NCBI GenBank assembly: GCA_000403495.2
Contig: KE159810.1
Coordinates: 435,001 to 499,000 of the forward strand
Direction of reading: 5' to 3'
DNA length: 64,000 nt
Origin: Lachnospiraceae bacterium 10-1
GTDB taxonomy: Bacteria; Bacillota; Clostridia; Lachnospirales; Lachnospiraceae
Under the pieces are notes generated by a model. That model was not told the DNA's origin. It worked only from the letters and a program-made list of their open reading frames with translations, and ran no database searches. Position numbers and translations under genes: made by a program. Shown here piece after piece: positions 26,024 to 36,006 of this stretch; positions within the stretch are counted from its first letter, which is position 1, and each line of letters begins with the position of its first letter.

Positions 26024-27246
26024 ACAAAATCGTCCTTTACCACCCTGTTATCCCAGCCCTCTAACGCATACATGTCAATTGCCTTCCACTGTGTATCACA
26101 ATAATTATAATCTGGGTAAAGAGCTGTTTTTTTTGCTCTAGCAGTTCTCAAAACATCACACAAGCCGCTTCTTATTCCTATAAAGGTGCCAGCCCTCTCA
26201 ACAACAGATTTTATCTCCGCAATTGAAGGATTGATCCCTTCCGTCCCCTCAAGCGGCCTCTCATCTCCTGCCACATTCGTATAGCACTTATAACCCTGCT
26301 TTATGTAAAATTCAACAATCCCTCGCCATATGCTTTCCGGCAATGCAGTTACAGATTTTGCATATGGGGATAAAATTACTGCTTTTCCTTCCGAAATGCT
26401 TCCCAGTGCAGGATAATCTTTAAAAACAGAGGGCTCAACCGGCTTTGTATTTTGAGGAAAGCCAAAAACCCCACAGCAATAAATCTGTTCTAACGGAATC
26501 AGCTTTCCATATAACGCCCTGGACAAATCTACAACATAGGGCCTGTCCTGATGAGGTATGAATGTATCCGCATCCTTCGTAAACAATGCTGCCTGAATCA
26601 TTTCATCCATATCTTTTTGTGAAAAAACTTCAACATTATTTTCACCAAATAAATTTACTACCTGTGCACATGCGCTTCCTATTACACCTATCACACATTG
26701 CCTGCGGTTTCTTTTCTCCAAAAAATACTGTAGATATGACATGCAAAAATAGATATCTCCCAATGCAGCAAAAGGGCACAATATCACAAAACAGCCCGGA
26801 TACTTCTTCTTTAATGCACGAATTTTTTCTTCCCCTTGCACTTCACGTCTCTTCATTCTGCTTCTTGTATCTTCAGATAAGGAGTACTCTGCATAACTGT
26901 TATAATCCACCAGTTTTCTGATTTGTCCTTTATACCCCAGCCCTTTTAATTGAGAAGCCATTGCCGCATAAGCTCGTGCCACGATACATACAAAAGCTTT
27001 TTCCTGATCATCGGAAAGAATTGTCTGTGGTGCTTCTATTGGAATGTTTCGGTAATTCTTCCCATGTTTGGCTGTATTATTGTCCAATATCGCAGTTGGT
27101 TTATATTGTCTTTCAATTAATAAACCCGCCAACTCCTCTGTTGCATTGCAGTGTCCAAATAAATACAGCTTCTTTTCCTTTAATTCTCCTGACTGCTCTA
27201 ACACATTCAACGCTGATACCATTTCGTTATAGTGTTCTTTGTCCAT
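26008..27246 (-). CDS. Rossmann-module + GT9-like glycosyltransferase
   Basis: The 412-residue protein starts with a Rossmann-like module (about 25-120: KKLYLFGHCNATEELAGLL, AILDNNTAKHG, IPIEAP) and continues with a region resembling GT9/heptosyltransferases: PFAALGDIYFCMSYLQYF, the SPYAKSVTALPESIWRGIVEF segment where ADP-heptose enzymes bind donor, and GIRSGLCDVLRTA near the end. It is paralogous to 29673-30965 (shared G-D-I-Y, EGTEGI/IEGTTGI, FIGIRSG(L/F)CD). Donor and acceptor unknown. Confidence 0.65.
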   Translation of the reverse strand: MDKEHYNEMVSALNVLEQSGELKEKKLYLFGHCNATEELAGLLIERQYKPTAILDNNTAKHGKNYRNIPIEAPQTILSDDQEKAFVCIVARAYAAMASQLKGLGYKGQIRKLVDYNSYAEYSLSEDTRSRMKRREVQGEEKIRALKKKYPGCFVILCPFAALGDIYFCMSYLQYFLEKRNRRQCVIGVIGSACAQVVNLFGENNVEVFSQKDMDEMIQAALFTKDADTFIPHQDRPYVVDLSRALYGKLIPLEQIYCCGVFGFPQNTKPVEPSVFKDYPALGSISEGKAVILSPYAKSVTALPESIWRGIVEFYIKQGYKCYTNVAGDERPLEGTEGINPSIAEIKSVVERAGTFIGIRSGLCDVLRTARAKKTALYPDYNYCDTQWKAIDMYALEGWDNRVVKDDFVWRIN

Positions 27247-27260
27247 AATCCCCTGCTTCC

Positions 27261-27620
27261 TTAATGTAACAACGCTTCAAAATATTCTTCCTCTGTGATA
27301 ATTCCCGTAGATAAGTAATTAAGCATGGAGCCAAACTGTAAAAAATAAGATACAATCCTCAGCTTGTCAGTAAATTCGTACATCCTGTATAACCGTAAAA
27401 TAAAATTGTATTCCTGTTCAGTTATTATTTTATATCCCCACTTATCCGCAGTTACATCATCTTTCAACCCCATAACCATGATTTTCTTTTGATCACTTAA
27501 CTCCATCTCCCTTTCAAAAAAGGAAAGTTTATATTTTCTGATTTCTTCATTTCTGTCATCAAATATAATAATTGATGAATACTCCTCCAAATATTTTTCC
27601 AACTTTTTTATTTCCGGCAT
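27261..27620 (-). CDS. Unknown small protein of the glycan operon
   Basis: The 119-residue protein starts at ATG 27620, with GGAGG 6 bases upstream; the frame to 27644 overlaps the neighbour. It opens with charged helix EIKKLEKYLEEY, a strand SIIIFDD, and ends with an aromatic-rich helical part (LYRMYEFTDKLRIVSYFLQFGSMLNYLSTG). No known motif. The first half could be a truncated Rossmann-like fold. It lies between the aldo/keto reductase and a GT9-like gene. Confidence 0.6.
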   Translation of the reverse strand: MPEIKKLEKYLEEYSSIIIFDDRNEEIRKYKLSFFEREMELSDQKKIMVMGLKDDVTADKWGYKIITEQEYNFILRLYRMYEFTDKLRIVSYFLQFGSMLNYLSTGIITEEEYFEALLH

Positions 27621-27636
27621 ATAAAGCCTCCATATA

Positions 27637-28437
27637 CTATACATCTATTAATTCCGGATCAGCCCCCAGACATTTATGTGTGTCAATAGAGTCAATCAAT
27701 CCCATATCTTTCTCGTCCAATTCAAAATTAAAAATATCCATATTAGATTTTAATCTATCCATATTGCCCGATCGTGGAAAGGTGATAATCCCTTTTTGCA
27801 TATGCCATCTTAACGTAATCTGCGCTGCTGTTTTCTGATGCTTAAATGCTATTTGCTGCAGAATATCGTTATTTAACAGCCTTCCGGTTCCGCCAAATGG
27901 AGACCATGCTTCCACTGCCATTCCTTTTTCCTTACAATAATCTGTCAGCTCACGGTTATGAAACCTGGGATGCAGTTCTACCTGATTGACCATAGGTTTA
28001 ATAATGCATGTTTTAAATAATTTATCAAAATGCTTTTTATGAAAATTACTCACGCCAATGGCTTTGATATACCCCTCATTATATAATTTTTCTATCTCAT
28101 GCCATGCTTCACATATTCCTGCTGCCGGCCAATGAATCAAATAAATATCAACATAATCAAGCTTTAATCTTTTCAGACTTTCAAAAAAAGCATTCCTTGT
28201 ATTGTTTGATTTCATATCATCAATCCACAACTTTGTTGAAATGCAAAAATCATTACGTGAAATCCCACTTTTTCTAATTGCTGTACCGACAGCATCTTCA
28301 TTTTCATATTGTGCTGCCGTATCAATCAATCGATAGCCACATTGTATTGCGTTTCCAATCTGCTCTTCACCCAGAGAATAGGTGCCAATCCCCAGCATTG
28401 GTACTTCAAACCCATTGTACAAAACCGCATGAATCAT
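27637..28437 (-). CDS. Aldo/keto reductase
   Basis: The 266-residue NAD(P)H-dependent reductase has the AKR catalytic set: D in GYRLIDTAAQYENE (Asp and Tyr), K in STKLW, H in YLIHWP, and the cofactor-binding ITFPRSGNMDRLKSN. In this operon a likely job is the reduction of a sugar or sugar-phosphate to a polyol, which the cytidylyltransferase at 24895-25623 could then activate; this is an inference. Its start overlaps the radical SAM gene stop by 4 bp. Confidence 0.85.
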   Translation of the reverse strand: MIHAVLYNGFEVPMLGIGTYSLGEEQIGNAIQCGYRLIDTAAQYENEDAVGTAIRKSGISRNDFCISTKLWIDDMKSNNTRNAFFESLKRLKLDYVDIYLIHWPAAGICEAWHEIEKLYNEGYIKAIGVSNFHKKHFDKLFKTCIIKPMVNQVELHPRFHNRELTDYCKEKGMAVEAWSPFGGTGRLLNNDILQQIAFKHQKTAAQITLRWHMQKGIITFPRSGNMDRLKSNMDIFNFELDEKDMGLIDSIDTHKCLGADPELIDV

Positions 28438-29666
28438 ATATATTCCTCTATTCTTTTACTGCTGCATTTCCACTGAGAATGATGATACCAATGTTTTAAA
28501 TCACAGTACCGGCAGAAAGGAACCGGCTTTGCACTAAATTCTGCAATTTGCTCCCAACTCTCAATGCTGTAAATATCCAGCGAATCCATTTCTTTCAACT
28601 GAAGATTCTGTTCAAAAGCCTTATTAAAAATATCACTATGAGCTGCAATAGGACACATATAAACTCTGCCATCTTTAAGAACAGTGAATTTATTGAAATA
28701 TAAACAATTTACACTGTAAAAAGGCGGAATGCTCCCTGTAAGATCCATTGTATGCTTGTCAGAAATCTTGGTAATTTTAGTCAAGTCTTCCACATGAATA
28801 TTAGAGGACATTTCGACCAGAACATTATATTCACGTCCTTTTTTCTCAATAGCTTCATAATCGATTTTAATTGGATACACCGTAATCATGATATGAATGT
28901 CAAAATCGCTGCATGCCTTCCACAAATTTCCAGTCTTGCCATTCTCCAGATTCAAAAGCTCCACACCATTGGTAAGTATAATTAATTCCGCATCCGGAAA
29001 TTCTTCACGTGCAATTTTCAAGTAATCAATCAGATGTTCATTTAATGTAGGCTCCCCTCCAAGGAATGAAATAGCGGCAATCTGATGATCAAATACTGTT
29101 CCTATTCTTCTCAAATCATTACACATTTGTTCATAATCCGGAAACCATTTATCCGAAAGCTGTGAAAAATGATCACACATCTGACATGATAAATTGCAAT
29201 GATCTGCCAGACTGATTTCCAATGTCAGCTCTTCCCTTGTTCTCGGCCTTACCTGACACACAATTCCCTGCCTGTTATATTCTGTCATCTCAAAATAATC
29301 TGAAAAATTGTTTTTGCGCAGAAAGGGTATGATCCTGTGATACAGCTTTTCGGATGAGCCAATCACAATGCCTGCGGATGGACAATCCTTAATTTCTTCA
29401 AATAATTTAACCGGCAGTTTCCTGTAAATATTTGAAAAATCCAAATTGCGGTCATCTTCCTTTGCTACTACAAACCCCTCCACAATGATTCCACAGATGT
29501 CAAAATATTTAAGAAGATACTGCTCAGTCTCGCCATTTCCCCAAATATATAAATGCTCATATTTCCGGCAGAATGACATGGTATCTTCCAATTCATAAAT
29601 ATGAGGTAAATCATTAATTAAGTGTATCTTTTTTCTCTTTCCCATCTCTCTTATCCTTTTCTTCAT
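28434..29666 (-). CDS. Radical SAM protein with N-terminal Rossmann-like module
   Basis: The 410-residue protein has a Rossmann-like module at about residues 36-130 (HLYIWGNGETEQYLLKYF) followed by a radical SAM domain with the cluster motif DHCNLSCQMC (C157, C161, C164), GGEPTL, and a C-terminal auxiliary cysteine region (CLYFN, CPIAAHS, FCRYCDLKHW) typical of twitch/SPASM-like enzymes. It uses SAM and [4Fe-4S] chemistry on an unknown substrate, probably a sugar, lipid or peptide in the glycan pathway. Starts 6 bp after the preceding gene's stop. Confidence 0.82.
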   Translation of the reverse strand: MKKRIREMGKRKKIHLINDLPHIYELEDTMSFCRKYEHLYIWGNGETEQYLLKYFDICGIIVEGFVVAKEDDRNLDFSNIYRKLPVKLFEEIKDCPSAGIVIGSSEKLYHRIIPFLRKNNFSDYFEMTEYNRQGIVCQVRPRTREELTLEISLADHCNLSCQMCDHFSQLSDKWFPDYEQMCNDLRRIGTVFDHQIAAISFLGGEPTLNEHLIDYLKIAREEFPDAELIILTNGVELLNLENGKTGNLWKACSDFDIHIMITVYPIKIDYEAIEKKGREYNVLVEMSSNIHVEDLTKITKISDKHTMDLTGSIPPFYSVNCLYFNKFTVLKDGRVYMCPIAAHSDIFNKAFEQNLQLKEMDSLDIYSIESWEQIAEFSAKPVPFCRYCDLKHWYHHSQWKCSSKRIEEYI

Positions 29667-29672
29667 TCTCTT

Positions 29673-30965
29673 TCATAAATACTCTAAAATCTCTTTTTTT
29701 ATCCTACATAATTCATCCATGCAAAATTCCAATTCCAGTGCATCCTCGCATAATTCCATGTCTTTCAAATTAAAATATTCATAAGCACTGGCATTGTAAA
29801 AACGATTTTTTTTATAATACAAAATTATTTTTCTGGCATTGCAGCCGCTGATAATATCACAAAATCCGCTTCTTATTCCAATAAAATAACCGGCAAAATT
29901 TACAAACTGCGGTGCCTGGTCTAACGGAACACAAATTCCAGTGGTACCTTCTATTGGCTGCTCTGTGTCACATCCACAATTCGTGCATACGCTATAGCCT
30001 TTTTCCAATAAGCTTTTTGAAATATCACTCCAAAAGTTCTGCGGCAAATCAAGCAGTGTATTTGAAAAAGGTGATATCACTACAGTTTTTCCCTTTATCA
30101 ATCCGTTCTTTTGAAATAACTCCTGCAGCGAATCATTCATATCCTTTAATTCAGGATGCTGAGGTTTTGCATCGGAAGGTAATTCAAATACAAAATCACG
30201 AAATAACTGAGTAAAATATAATTTTTTATATCCTCTTAACCATTCTGTACAACTGTATGGCAGTTCTCTCCAGCCATCATTTAAGATAACCATATCCAGA
30301 GATGAATTTTTCAGGAGATAATATGCAATCAAATATTTCGCATATATCATTTTTTCCAACAGAACAACATTTTTTATTTCAAAAAGTGAAGCGACTTTTT
30401 TACAGGCGTTTGATAAAACAATAAAAACATAGTTATTTATTTTTAAATTTTCTATGTACTTCTCCCAAAAGCTTCCAATCAAATAGATATCTCCTGTCCC
30501 GGTATATGGACACAGAAATACTTTCCCTTTTCCATATTGCTCTGTAATGTTTTTGTATATTTTTTCGCCCTTTACTGCATCAGATATTTTCTCACGCAGA
30601 GAATCTTTTTCTTTTTTTAATATAGTAATTTTCTCTTTGGCAGCCCCGGCTAAATTAAGCTGATTCACTATTTCTTTCCAAAAATCTGAACATATGATAA
30701 AGCATATTTCCGAGTCATTCAGGCCATATTGACCGGAAACATCATCTAAAGACAATACCGGAACCCCTGCGCAAAAGGCACCCTGTTTGCTTTTATCATT
30801 ATCAATAATTGCTTCAACCTTTTTACCTTTTTTGAGCAGTTCACTGACAATACACCGGCTGAAATCGCCTGCCCCCCATAAAAATATTTTTTTATGAAAT
30901 AAATTCCCTGACTGAAATATCTGTTCAATTTGATTTCTTAATTTTAGTTTTTCATAATCTCTCAT
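29673..30965 (-). CDS. Rossmann-module + GT9-like glycosyltransferase (paralogue)
   Basis: The 430-residue protein repeats the layout of 26008-27246: N-terminal module (about 24-120: KKIFLWGAGDFSRCIVSELL, AIIDNDKSKQGA, VPVLSLDDV) then a GT9-like part (CPYTGTGDIYLIGSFWEKYI, SPFSNTLLDLPQNFW, FIGIRSGFCD). The start overlaps the 30962 gene's stop (ATGA). The module keeps a full GAGxxxxxxxxxL loop, unlike the other copy where G is replaced by H/C. Confidence 0.65.
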   Translation of the reverse strand: MRDYEKLKLRNQIEQIFQSGNLFHKKIFLWGAGDFSRCIVSELLKKGKKVEAIIDNDKSKQGAFCAGVPVLSLDDVSGQYGLNDSEICFIICSDFWKEIVNQLNLAGAAKEKITILKKEKDSLREKISDAVKGEKIYKNITEQYGKGKVFLCPYTGTGDIYLIGSFWEKYIENLKINNYVFIVLSNACKKVASLFEIKNVVLLEKMIYAKYLIAYYLLKNSSLDMVILNDGWRELPYSCTEWLRGYKKLYFTQLFRDFVFELPSDAKPQHPELKDMNDSLQELFQKNGLIKGKTVVISPFSNTLLDLPQNFWSDISKSLLEKGYSVCTNCGCDTEQPIEGTTGICVPLDQAPQFVNFAGYFIGIRSGFCDIISGCNARKIILYYKKNRFYNASAYEYFNLKDMELCEDALELEFCMDELCRIKKEILEYL

Positions 30966-31435
30966 ACATGTCCCAATCTAAATAATGCCAGACAAACCAA
31001 TTCATTTTCATCCAGTTCCGACTTTTCCAGATATTTTCCCAGTTTATTATCTTTGGGAGTATTAATATATGTAAATGCTATATTGCCCGCAAATGGTTTT
31101 ACACAATGCAATTTGTAAAAATGTTTTAACCTGATTGGCGACAGGCTAATAATCCGAATATGTAATGCTGTGTTTTTCTTTATATGATTTATCATATTCC
31201 GTTCAAAACGATTCACTAAAATTACGCCTTTTGATAAATATTTCTTTTTCAAATATTCACCAAACCTTGCAACACTTATCTCATCAATTTTTGCATTTTC
31301 TCCTGATAATACAAGAATGCCCTCTTCATCAGAAATATGATTTAAAATCCTGAAAACATCCCATTCCATTTTCATAAATAATATTTTTATTATATCCGTA
31401 ACCAAACTGACACCTCTTATATGAAATGAATGCAT
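30962..31435 (-). CDS. Unknown protein of the glycan operon
   Basis: The 157-residue protein has no motif I recognise. It has strands GILVLSG and GVILVNR and ends EKSELDENELVCLALFRLGHV. It may be a small alpha/beta protein. ATG 31435 starts 8 bp after the preceding stop; an internal ATG at 31375 lacks a ribosome site. The end overlaps the next gene by 4 bp, which supports expression. Confidence 0.55.
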   Translation of the reverse strand: MHSFHIRGVSLVTDIIKILFMKMEWDVFRILNHISDEEGILVLSGENAKIDEISVARFGEYLKKKYLSKGVILVNRFERNMINHIKKNTALHIRIISLSPIRLKHFYKLHCVKPFAGNIAFTYINTPKDNKLGKYLEKSELDENELVCLALFRLGHV

Positions 31436-31445
31436 TCCGTTATTA

Positions 31446-32642
31446 CTATCCCCAGTAGATAGGCTTCCAGATCATTTTTCCGTCGGGCACGCCCATTTTC
31501 ACCAAATTGCCTCTGATCGTCTGGGCCAAATTTTCCTCCGTAATAGCAATTAATATCTGATCGTAGTCCATTGTTTTTACTGCTTCCGGTTCTTCAACCC
31601 AGATTCCATATATGTTATCTCTGCAATTCTGGTCAAGCCATCCTGTAACAGATGCATATTGACTATGTAAAATCTGTTTCACAAAAGACCTGCCCGCATT
31701 TCCTGCACCATAGATTACCAATCTGCATCCTTTATCAATGCTCTCATAAGGCGGCACACAAAGAATTCTGCCCATCTCTAAATTGTAAATTCCTCTAATC
31801 GCAATGATTAATAAATCTCTGATATATATATTTACCTGATTATTCTCTTCTTCCGCCAGGCTATCTGTTTTACATGATTTCAGCAGGTACTCCTGAAGAC
31901 ATTTCAACTCCTCAAAATAATTATATTTTGGAGCCTGGCTTATGCTGCCTTCTCTTTGTACATAGTGATAACCCAGACAAGTAACCACCGCAATTAAATT
32001 GCATTTTAAAATATATGGAAACACAGTTGCACCATCTTGACCAAGTTTTATTTTCTCATCAATTCCAAGTGACATTTTATATAGAGTGTCTCTAATAAAA
32101 ATCTTTCCCGGAATAAATGGCAGAACAGTATCTTTCGCCGCTATTTCGTTGTGTACAAAAAAAGGCACTATAACCTTTTCTATCTCCTCTTTTGCATATA
32201 AACCCGGATTTAAATTTGATTCCCAGATCTTATTATTTTTTTCATAATCTAATAGAAAGCTATTCGTAATAACTGCATCTGCTCTAACACTAAGCATTTT
32301 ACCCATTAAAATTTCAAAAAAATCTTTTTCAATCCAATCGTCACTGTCAATAAAAGATATGTAATATCCGCCTGCAAGCTTCATTCCTGCCTTTTGAGCC
32401 GCAGTTTGTCCTTTATTTTGCTGGTGAATCACTTTAATGTAATCATATTTTTCTGAAAATTCATCGCATATTTCACCAGATGAATCTGTGGAGCCATCAT
32501 CCACCAGAATCAGTTCATCCACCTGATAGCTCTGCTCCACTATGCTGGTCAAGCATTTTCTCAAATATTGCCCGGTATTATAAATTGCAATTACTACGGA
32601 TAATGTATCTTCATGCTTTCTATTCATTATTTTTAAGTCCAT
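31446..32642 (-). CDS. GT2 glycosyltransferase with C-terminal Rossmann-like module
   Basis: The 398-residue protein begins with a GT-A fold: LSVVIAIYNTGQYLRKCLTS, ELILVDDGSTDSS, and the metal-binding SFIDSDDW (DxD). After about residue 305 a Rossmann-like module follows (CRLVIYGAGNAGRSFVKQIL, WLDQNCRDNIYG, WVEEPEAV). Here the module is at the C-terminus, whereas in the neighbours it is N-terminal or internal. An internal ATG at 32627 is an alternative start. It overlaps the previous gene by 23 bp. Confidence 0.85.
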   Translation of the reverse strand: MDLKIMNRKHEDTLSVVIAIYNTGQYLRKCLTSIVEQSYQVDELILVDDGSTDSSGEICDEFSEKYDYIKVIHQQNKGQTAAQKAGMKLAGGYYISFIDSDDWIEKDFFEILMGKMLSVRADAVITNSFLLDYEKNNKIWESNLNPGLYAKEEIEKVIVPFFVHNEIAAKDTVLPFIPGKIFIRDTLYKMSLGIDEKIKLGQDGATVFPYILKCNLIAVVTCLGYHYVQREGSISQAPKYNYFEELKCLQEYLLKSCKTDSLAEEENNQVNIYIRDLLIIAIRGIYNLEMGRILCVPPYESIDKGCRLVIYGAGNAGRSFVKQILHSQYASVTGWLDQNCRDNIYGIWVEEPEAVKTMDYDQILIAITEENLAQTIRGNLVKMGVPDGKMIWKPIYWG

Positions 32643-34626
32643 CCAACTTTACATCCAAATATCTGCGCATATCATCTTTAATCCAATTTGTCCCGTCTGC
32701 TTTCTTCCGATCCCGAATTGTATAGTATGTAGGCACATCCTCCATTGGCAGTATTCCAAATGGAGCGTATACGTGACAATTAAAACAGGATTCCATCGGA
32801 CATGAATCTCCAACTTTATCTAATTTAGAGCCACTTATCCCATCCAAATACAAGTTACCTGCATTTTCATAGTAAACACAATGATCAATGCGCCCAGAAT
32901 ATAAATCAACAAAAAAGCTTAACGGCCCCGCATTGCAGTCCCTTCCCTTTGTTAAATAAAGCTTCATCCGCATATCAAACATTATGGAATCAAAGACTTT
33001 CCACGTATCGTTATACTCAGTAAAACTGCCGTTTGTTAAAAGTTTCATCTTATCATTTTCATTTCTCCCTATTGTAAGGTGTGGGAGCGCACCAAAGTTC
33101 TTCATTGAAAAATCCATCACCTCAGAAATAAAGGGAACCAGTTCATCATGAGGCATAATTTCTATGGTATAAGACGCCTGACTTTTTTCTATTACACGTA
33201 CTGCCTCTACAAATTTTTCCAGCAGTCCTTTGTTTTTTAACTGAATATAATGGAATGAAAGCTTAAATATGATATGTTTCGCATATTTTCCAGCTCGATT
33301 AATAATCTCTTCAATTTTTGCAACTGCTGTGCCATTTGTAACTATATGCAAGTAATGTCCTTCTTTTAGCAGTTCGATACAAATATCAACAAATTTATCA
33401 GCAAGCAGCGTCTCTCCGGAAGCGGTTAACCCAATCAGACAGCTTCCCCCTAATGCTTTTCTGCTCAGTTGTTTCCTTACAAATAAAGGGTTATGTGGAT
33501 TTTTTCTTCCAATATCTTCATATCTTCGATTTGGATTTGTCCTCAAATAGCAATATTCACAATCCAAATTACAGGTATTTTCAAGTATTGATATCCCAAT
33601 ATACTTCTTCATATCCTCAACTGCATCTGGATCACAATCTTCCGGAATGTAATTGCTTTTTTTCAGCATTTCATCTTCATACAGTCTCCATACACAATCC
33701 ATAAATTCTTCATAAGTACACCAACTGATATTCTTTTTATTGCAAATATCACCAATCTGGCATTGTGCGTCAAAATTGTTAATGGTAATAACAACTAAAG
33801 AAATATCAGAAGTTATATCGTCTGGTGCAATGCACTGAATACCATCAATCTTACTTCCCTGAATTCGCCTGTCCTTATCTACAAGCGCCTTCAAATTGCA
33901 GTAGGATGAAATAAAATTTTTGTGCTCATTAAAAATTTTTCCTGCCCCCCAGGTAACTAATGGCAGTTTATTTCTAACAACATCTTCAATAACTTTATTA
34001 ATATTAGAAACTCTTAACTGTTCAGCCTGCACTACAGCATCTATTTCATCTTTAAAAGTATTCCTGATAATTCCACATATATGAGCAGCTATTTTTTGAT
34101 TTGCATCATATGTAAAATGGGTGGCATCTCTATAATTTTTCGCTTCTATATTTTGCATGAAAGAATATAAATCATCAAAAAAATCTACCTTATCTTTTAA
34201 TACACATTCTGCTGCCTTGTTGTATTTTTCTATGTCTGAATTTTTTCTGAAAAATTCATCTGTATATCTTTCTTCCACAACAGGAGTCGTTGTGGCAAAA
34301 CATATTTTTGCCTTTGGAAATAATTTTCTTAATCGCAGGCAAACTTTTTCCAAATATTTTTTGTAATCATCTACACTGGTCTGCGCCTCATCTCCAAATA
34401 TACGCACCACGTCCCACAGTCCTGCATTCCAATATACCATGTCTATTTGCCTGTCACAGGTGACATACTTCTTCCATTCATAGAGCATCCGATACAGATC
34501 AGATGCAAATTTCCCCTGTTCCCTGGGGAATAAAACCTCACAACAGCCCCTTAAATTATATTTAACTATATCCCTATAGCCTAAACTGATACTATCACCT
34601 AAAAATAAAATTCCAGCTCTGTTCAT
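32620..34626 (-). CDS. Three-domain fusion: SGNH hydrolase, Rossmann module, radical SAM
   Basis: The 668-residue protein holds, in order: a SGNH/GDSL-like hydrolase (about 1-190; FLGDSIS with S12, WNAGLWD with N67, DATHF with D167 and H170), a Rossmann-like module (about 218-310; LPLVTWGAGKIF, LVDKDRRIQGSKIDG), and a radical SAM domain (about 340-650; NTCNLDCEYC with C352, C356, C359, and a C-terminal CVYYEN, CPMESCFNC). The SGNH part could add or remove acyl groups. No frameshift or internal start separates the parts, so it is a genuine fusion. Confidence 0.8.
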   Translation of the reverse strand: MNRAGILFLGDSISLGYRDIVKYNLRGCCEVLFPREQGKFASDLYRMLYEWKKYVTCDRQIDMVYWNAGLWDVVRIFGDEAQTSVDDYKKYLEKVCLRLRKLFPKAKICFATTTPVVEERYTDEFFRKNSDIEKYNKAAECVLKDKVDFFDDLYSFMQNIEAKNYRDATHFTYDANQKIAAHICGIIRNTFKDEIDAVVQAEQLRVSNINKVIEDVVRNKLPLVTWGAGKIFNEHKNFISSYCNLKALVDKDRRIQGSKIDGIQCIAPDDITSDISLVVITINNFDAQCQIGDICNKKNISWCTYEEFMDCVWRLYEDEMLKKSNYIPEDCDPDAVEDMKKYIGISILENTCNLDCEYCYLRTNPNRRYEDIGRKNPHNPLFVRKQLSRKALGGSCLIGLTASGETLLADKFVDICIELLKEGHYLHIVTNGTAVAKIEEIINRAGKYAKHIIFKLSFHYIQLKNKGLLEKFVEAVRVIEKSQASYTIEIMPHDELVPFISEVMDFSMKNFGALPHLTIGRNENDKMKLLTNGSFTEYNDTWKVFDSIMFDMRMKLYLTKGRDCNAGPLSFFVDLYSGRIDHCVYYENAGNLYLDGISGSKLDKVGDSCPMESCFNCHVYAPFGILPMEDVPTYYTIRDRKKADGTNWIKDDMRRYLDVKLDGLKNNE

Positions 34627-34628
34627 GT

Positions 34629-35996
34629 TTAATCCCTTCCATTTATCCGATCTTTAATATACTCTGCCATCTGAGCATAATAATTATTTAATGGTTCATA
34701 ATCACCTGCGATTCTTTTTTTCTCTATTGCATGATTAATTATATTTACTATATTCTCATCAGAGTAATCATCCAAAAAAACAGCATAATCGTTTATCCAG
34801 TCATATACGCCCTTAACCTTATGTGTCAGATTGTCAAAAGCAACACAGGGTACATCACAAATCACAGCCAGAAGCATCCCATGCAACCTGTCGGTTAACA
34901 GGCATTTTGAACTCTGAACTTTTTCATATAATTGATTTAAATAAATCCTTCCGTATTCCTGAGACATGAACTGTCCTGCATGAATGCTTATCTCTTCGAA
35001 CTCAATTCCTGCCTGCGATAATGTAGGTTTTAGCTTATCCAAATCTTGAAACAGTTTCTCCCTATCACTTCTAAAACACAACATCACCTTATTTTCCGTA
35101 TGTTCCACATTTCTTTTCACATGATTGAACAATGCCATATCGGGCAGGTATTCACATCGGTCACAAAATTTTTTGAATAAATCATAGGAATATTTGTCCC
35201 TGAACATCACATAGGTATTCTTTTGATTATTAAACCATTCTGCTTCATCAAGAAATGGCTGATATTTACTCAAATCAGTCTGTATATAAGACAATGTATT
35301 GGGGAAAAAGAATTTCACATTACAGGGAAAACTCTCAACAATGCTTTTATAGTTCTCTGTATCCTGCCACAAATCTCCGATATACCCGCCGCCATTGATA
35401 AAAATAATATCATCAGGTTTAATAAAGTTTAAAAAGAACTCTCCTGCATTAATCCATTCCGCAGTTGTCACACTATAAACCTTTTTCTCTGGAAAATATT
35501 CTTTAAAAAAGGATTCTTCAGAATAGTTGATTAGATAATCTCCGCCATTGCCATGCTCTGGAACCATAAAAATGAAAAAGCGCTGTTCCTGGGTAAATAT
35601 ATTTCGTTCCAAAAACTTTTCATATTCCTGAAATTGTTTCAAGTCATCTGCACAGATGCTGCTTCCATTCCAAATGATTTTCCTTTTTTCTATACCACTT
35701 TTAATCAAACTGTCTGCAATTGATTCTGTCACCTGAGCATTCTCTACTGCAATCAATATATAATCATATAATAATTCTTGAAGTGCACCAGGCGGCAAAA
35801 TTGGAAATCCATATAATTCATTTTTCTTTGTGTAATTGGAATCTACGATTGCCACCAGTTCACATCTTTTTGTCATCATAATATTCCGAACATACTTTTC
35901 CCCAACTTTGCCAGCAGCATAAATAACTACCTTAGCGCCAGTTGGGATATTGTTATATGGGATAGAATAGATGTTTCTTATCACTTTTTTCATCAT
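34629..35996 (-). CDS. Rossmann module + polysaccharide pyruvyl transferase family protein
   Basis: The 455-residue protein has an N-terminal Rossmann-like module (KVVIYAAGKVGEKYVRNIM, AIVDSNYTKKNELYGF, ILPPGAL; about 18-110) and then a CsaB/WcaK-like pyruvyl transferase domain (GNGGDYLI, IIFINGGGYIGDLW, FRDKYSY, LTDRLHGMLLA, VAFDNLTHKVKGVYDWI). Enzymes of this family usually add a ketal pyruvate to a sugar from phosphoenolpyruvate. I start at ATG 35996 because AGGGTG lies 6 bases upstream. It is the only pyruvyl transferase in the cluster. Confidence 0.8.
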   Translation of the reverse strand: MMKKVIRNIYSIPYNNIPTGAKVVIYAAGKVGEKYVRNIMMTKRCELVAIVDSNYTKKNELYGFPILPPGALQELLYDYILIAVENAQVTESIADSLIKSGIEKRKIIWNGSSICADDLKQFQEYEKFLERNIFTQEQRFFIFMVPEHGNGGDYLINYSEESFFKEYFPEKKVYSVTTAEWINAGEFFLNFIKPDDIIFINGGGYIGDLWQDTENYKSIVESFPCNVKFFFPNTLSYIQTDLSKYQPFLDEAEWFNNQKNTYVMFRDKYSYDLFKKFCDRCEYLPDMALFNHVKRNVEHTENKVMLCFRSDREKLFQDLDKLKPTLSQAGIEFEEISIHAGQFMSQEYGRIYLNQLYEKVQSSKCLLTDRLHGMLLAVICDVPCVAFDNLTHKVKGVYDWINDYAVFLDDYSDENIVNIINHAIEKKRIAGDYEPLNNYYAQMAEYIKDRINGRD

Positions 35997-36006
35997 AATT
36001 GGCACC

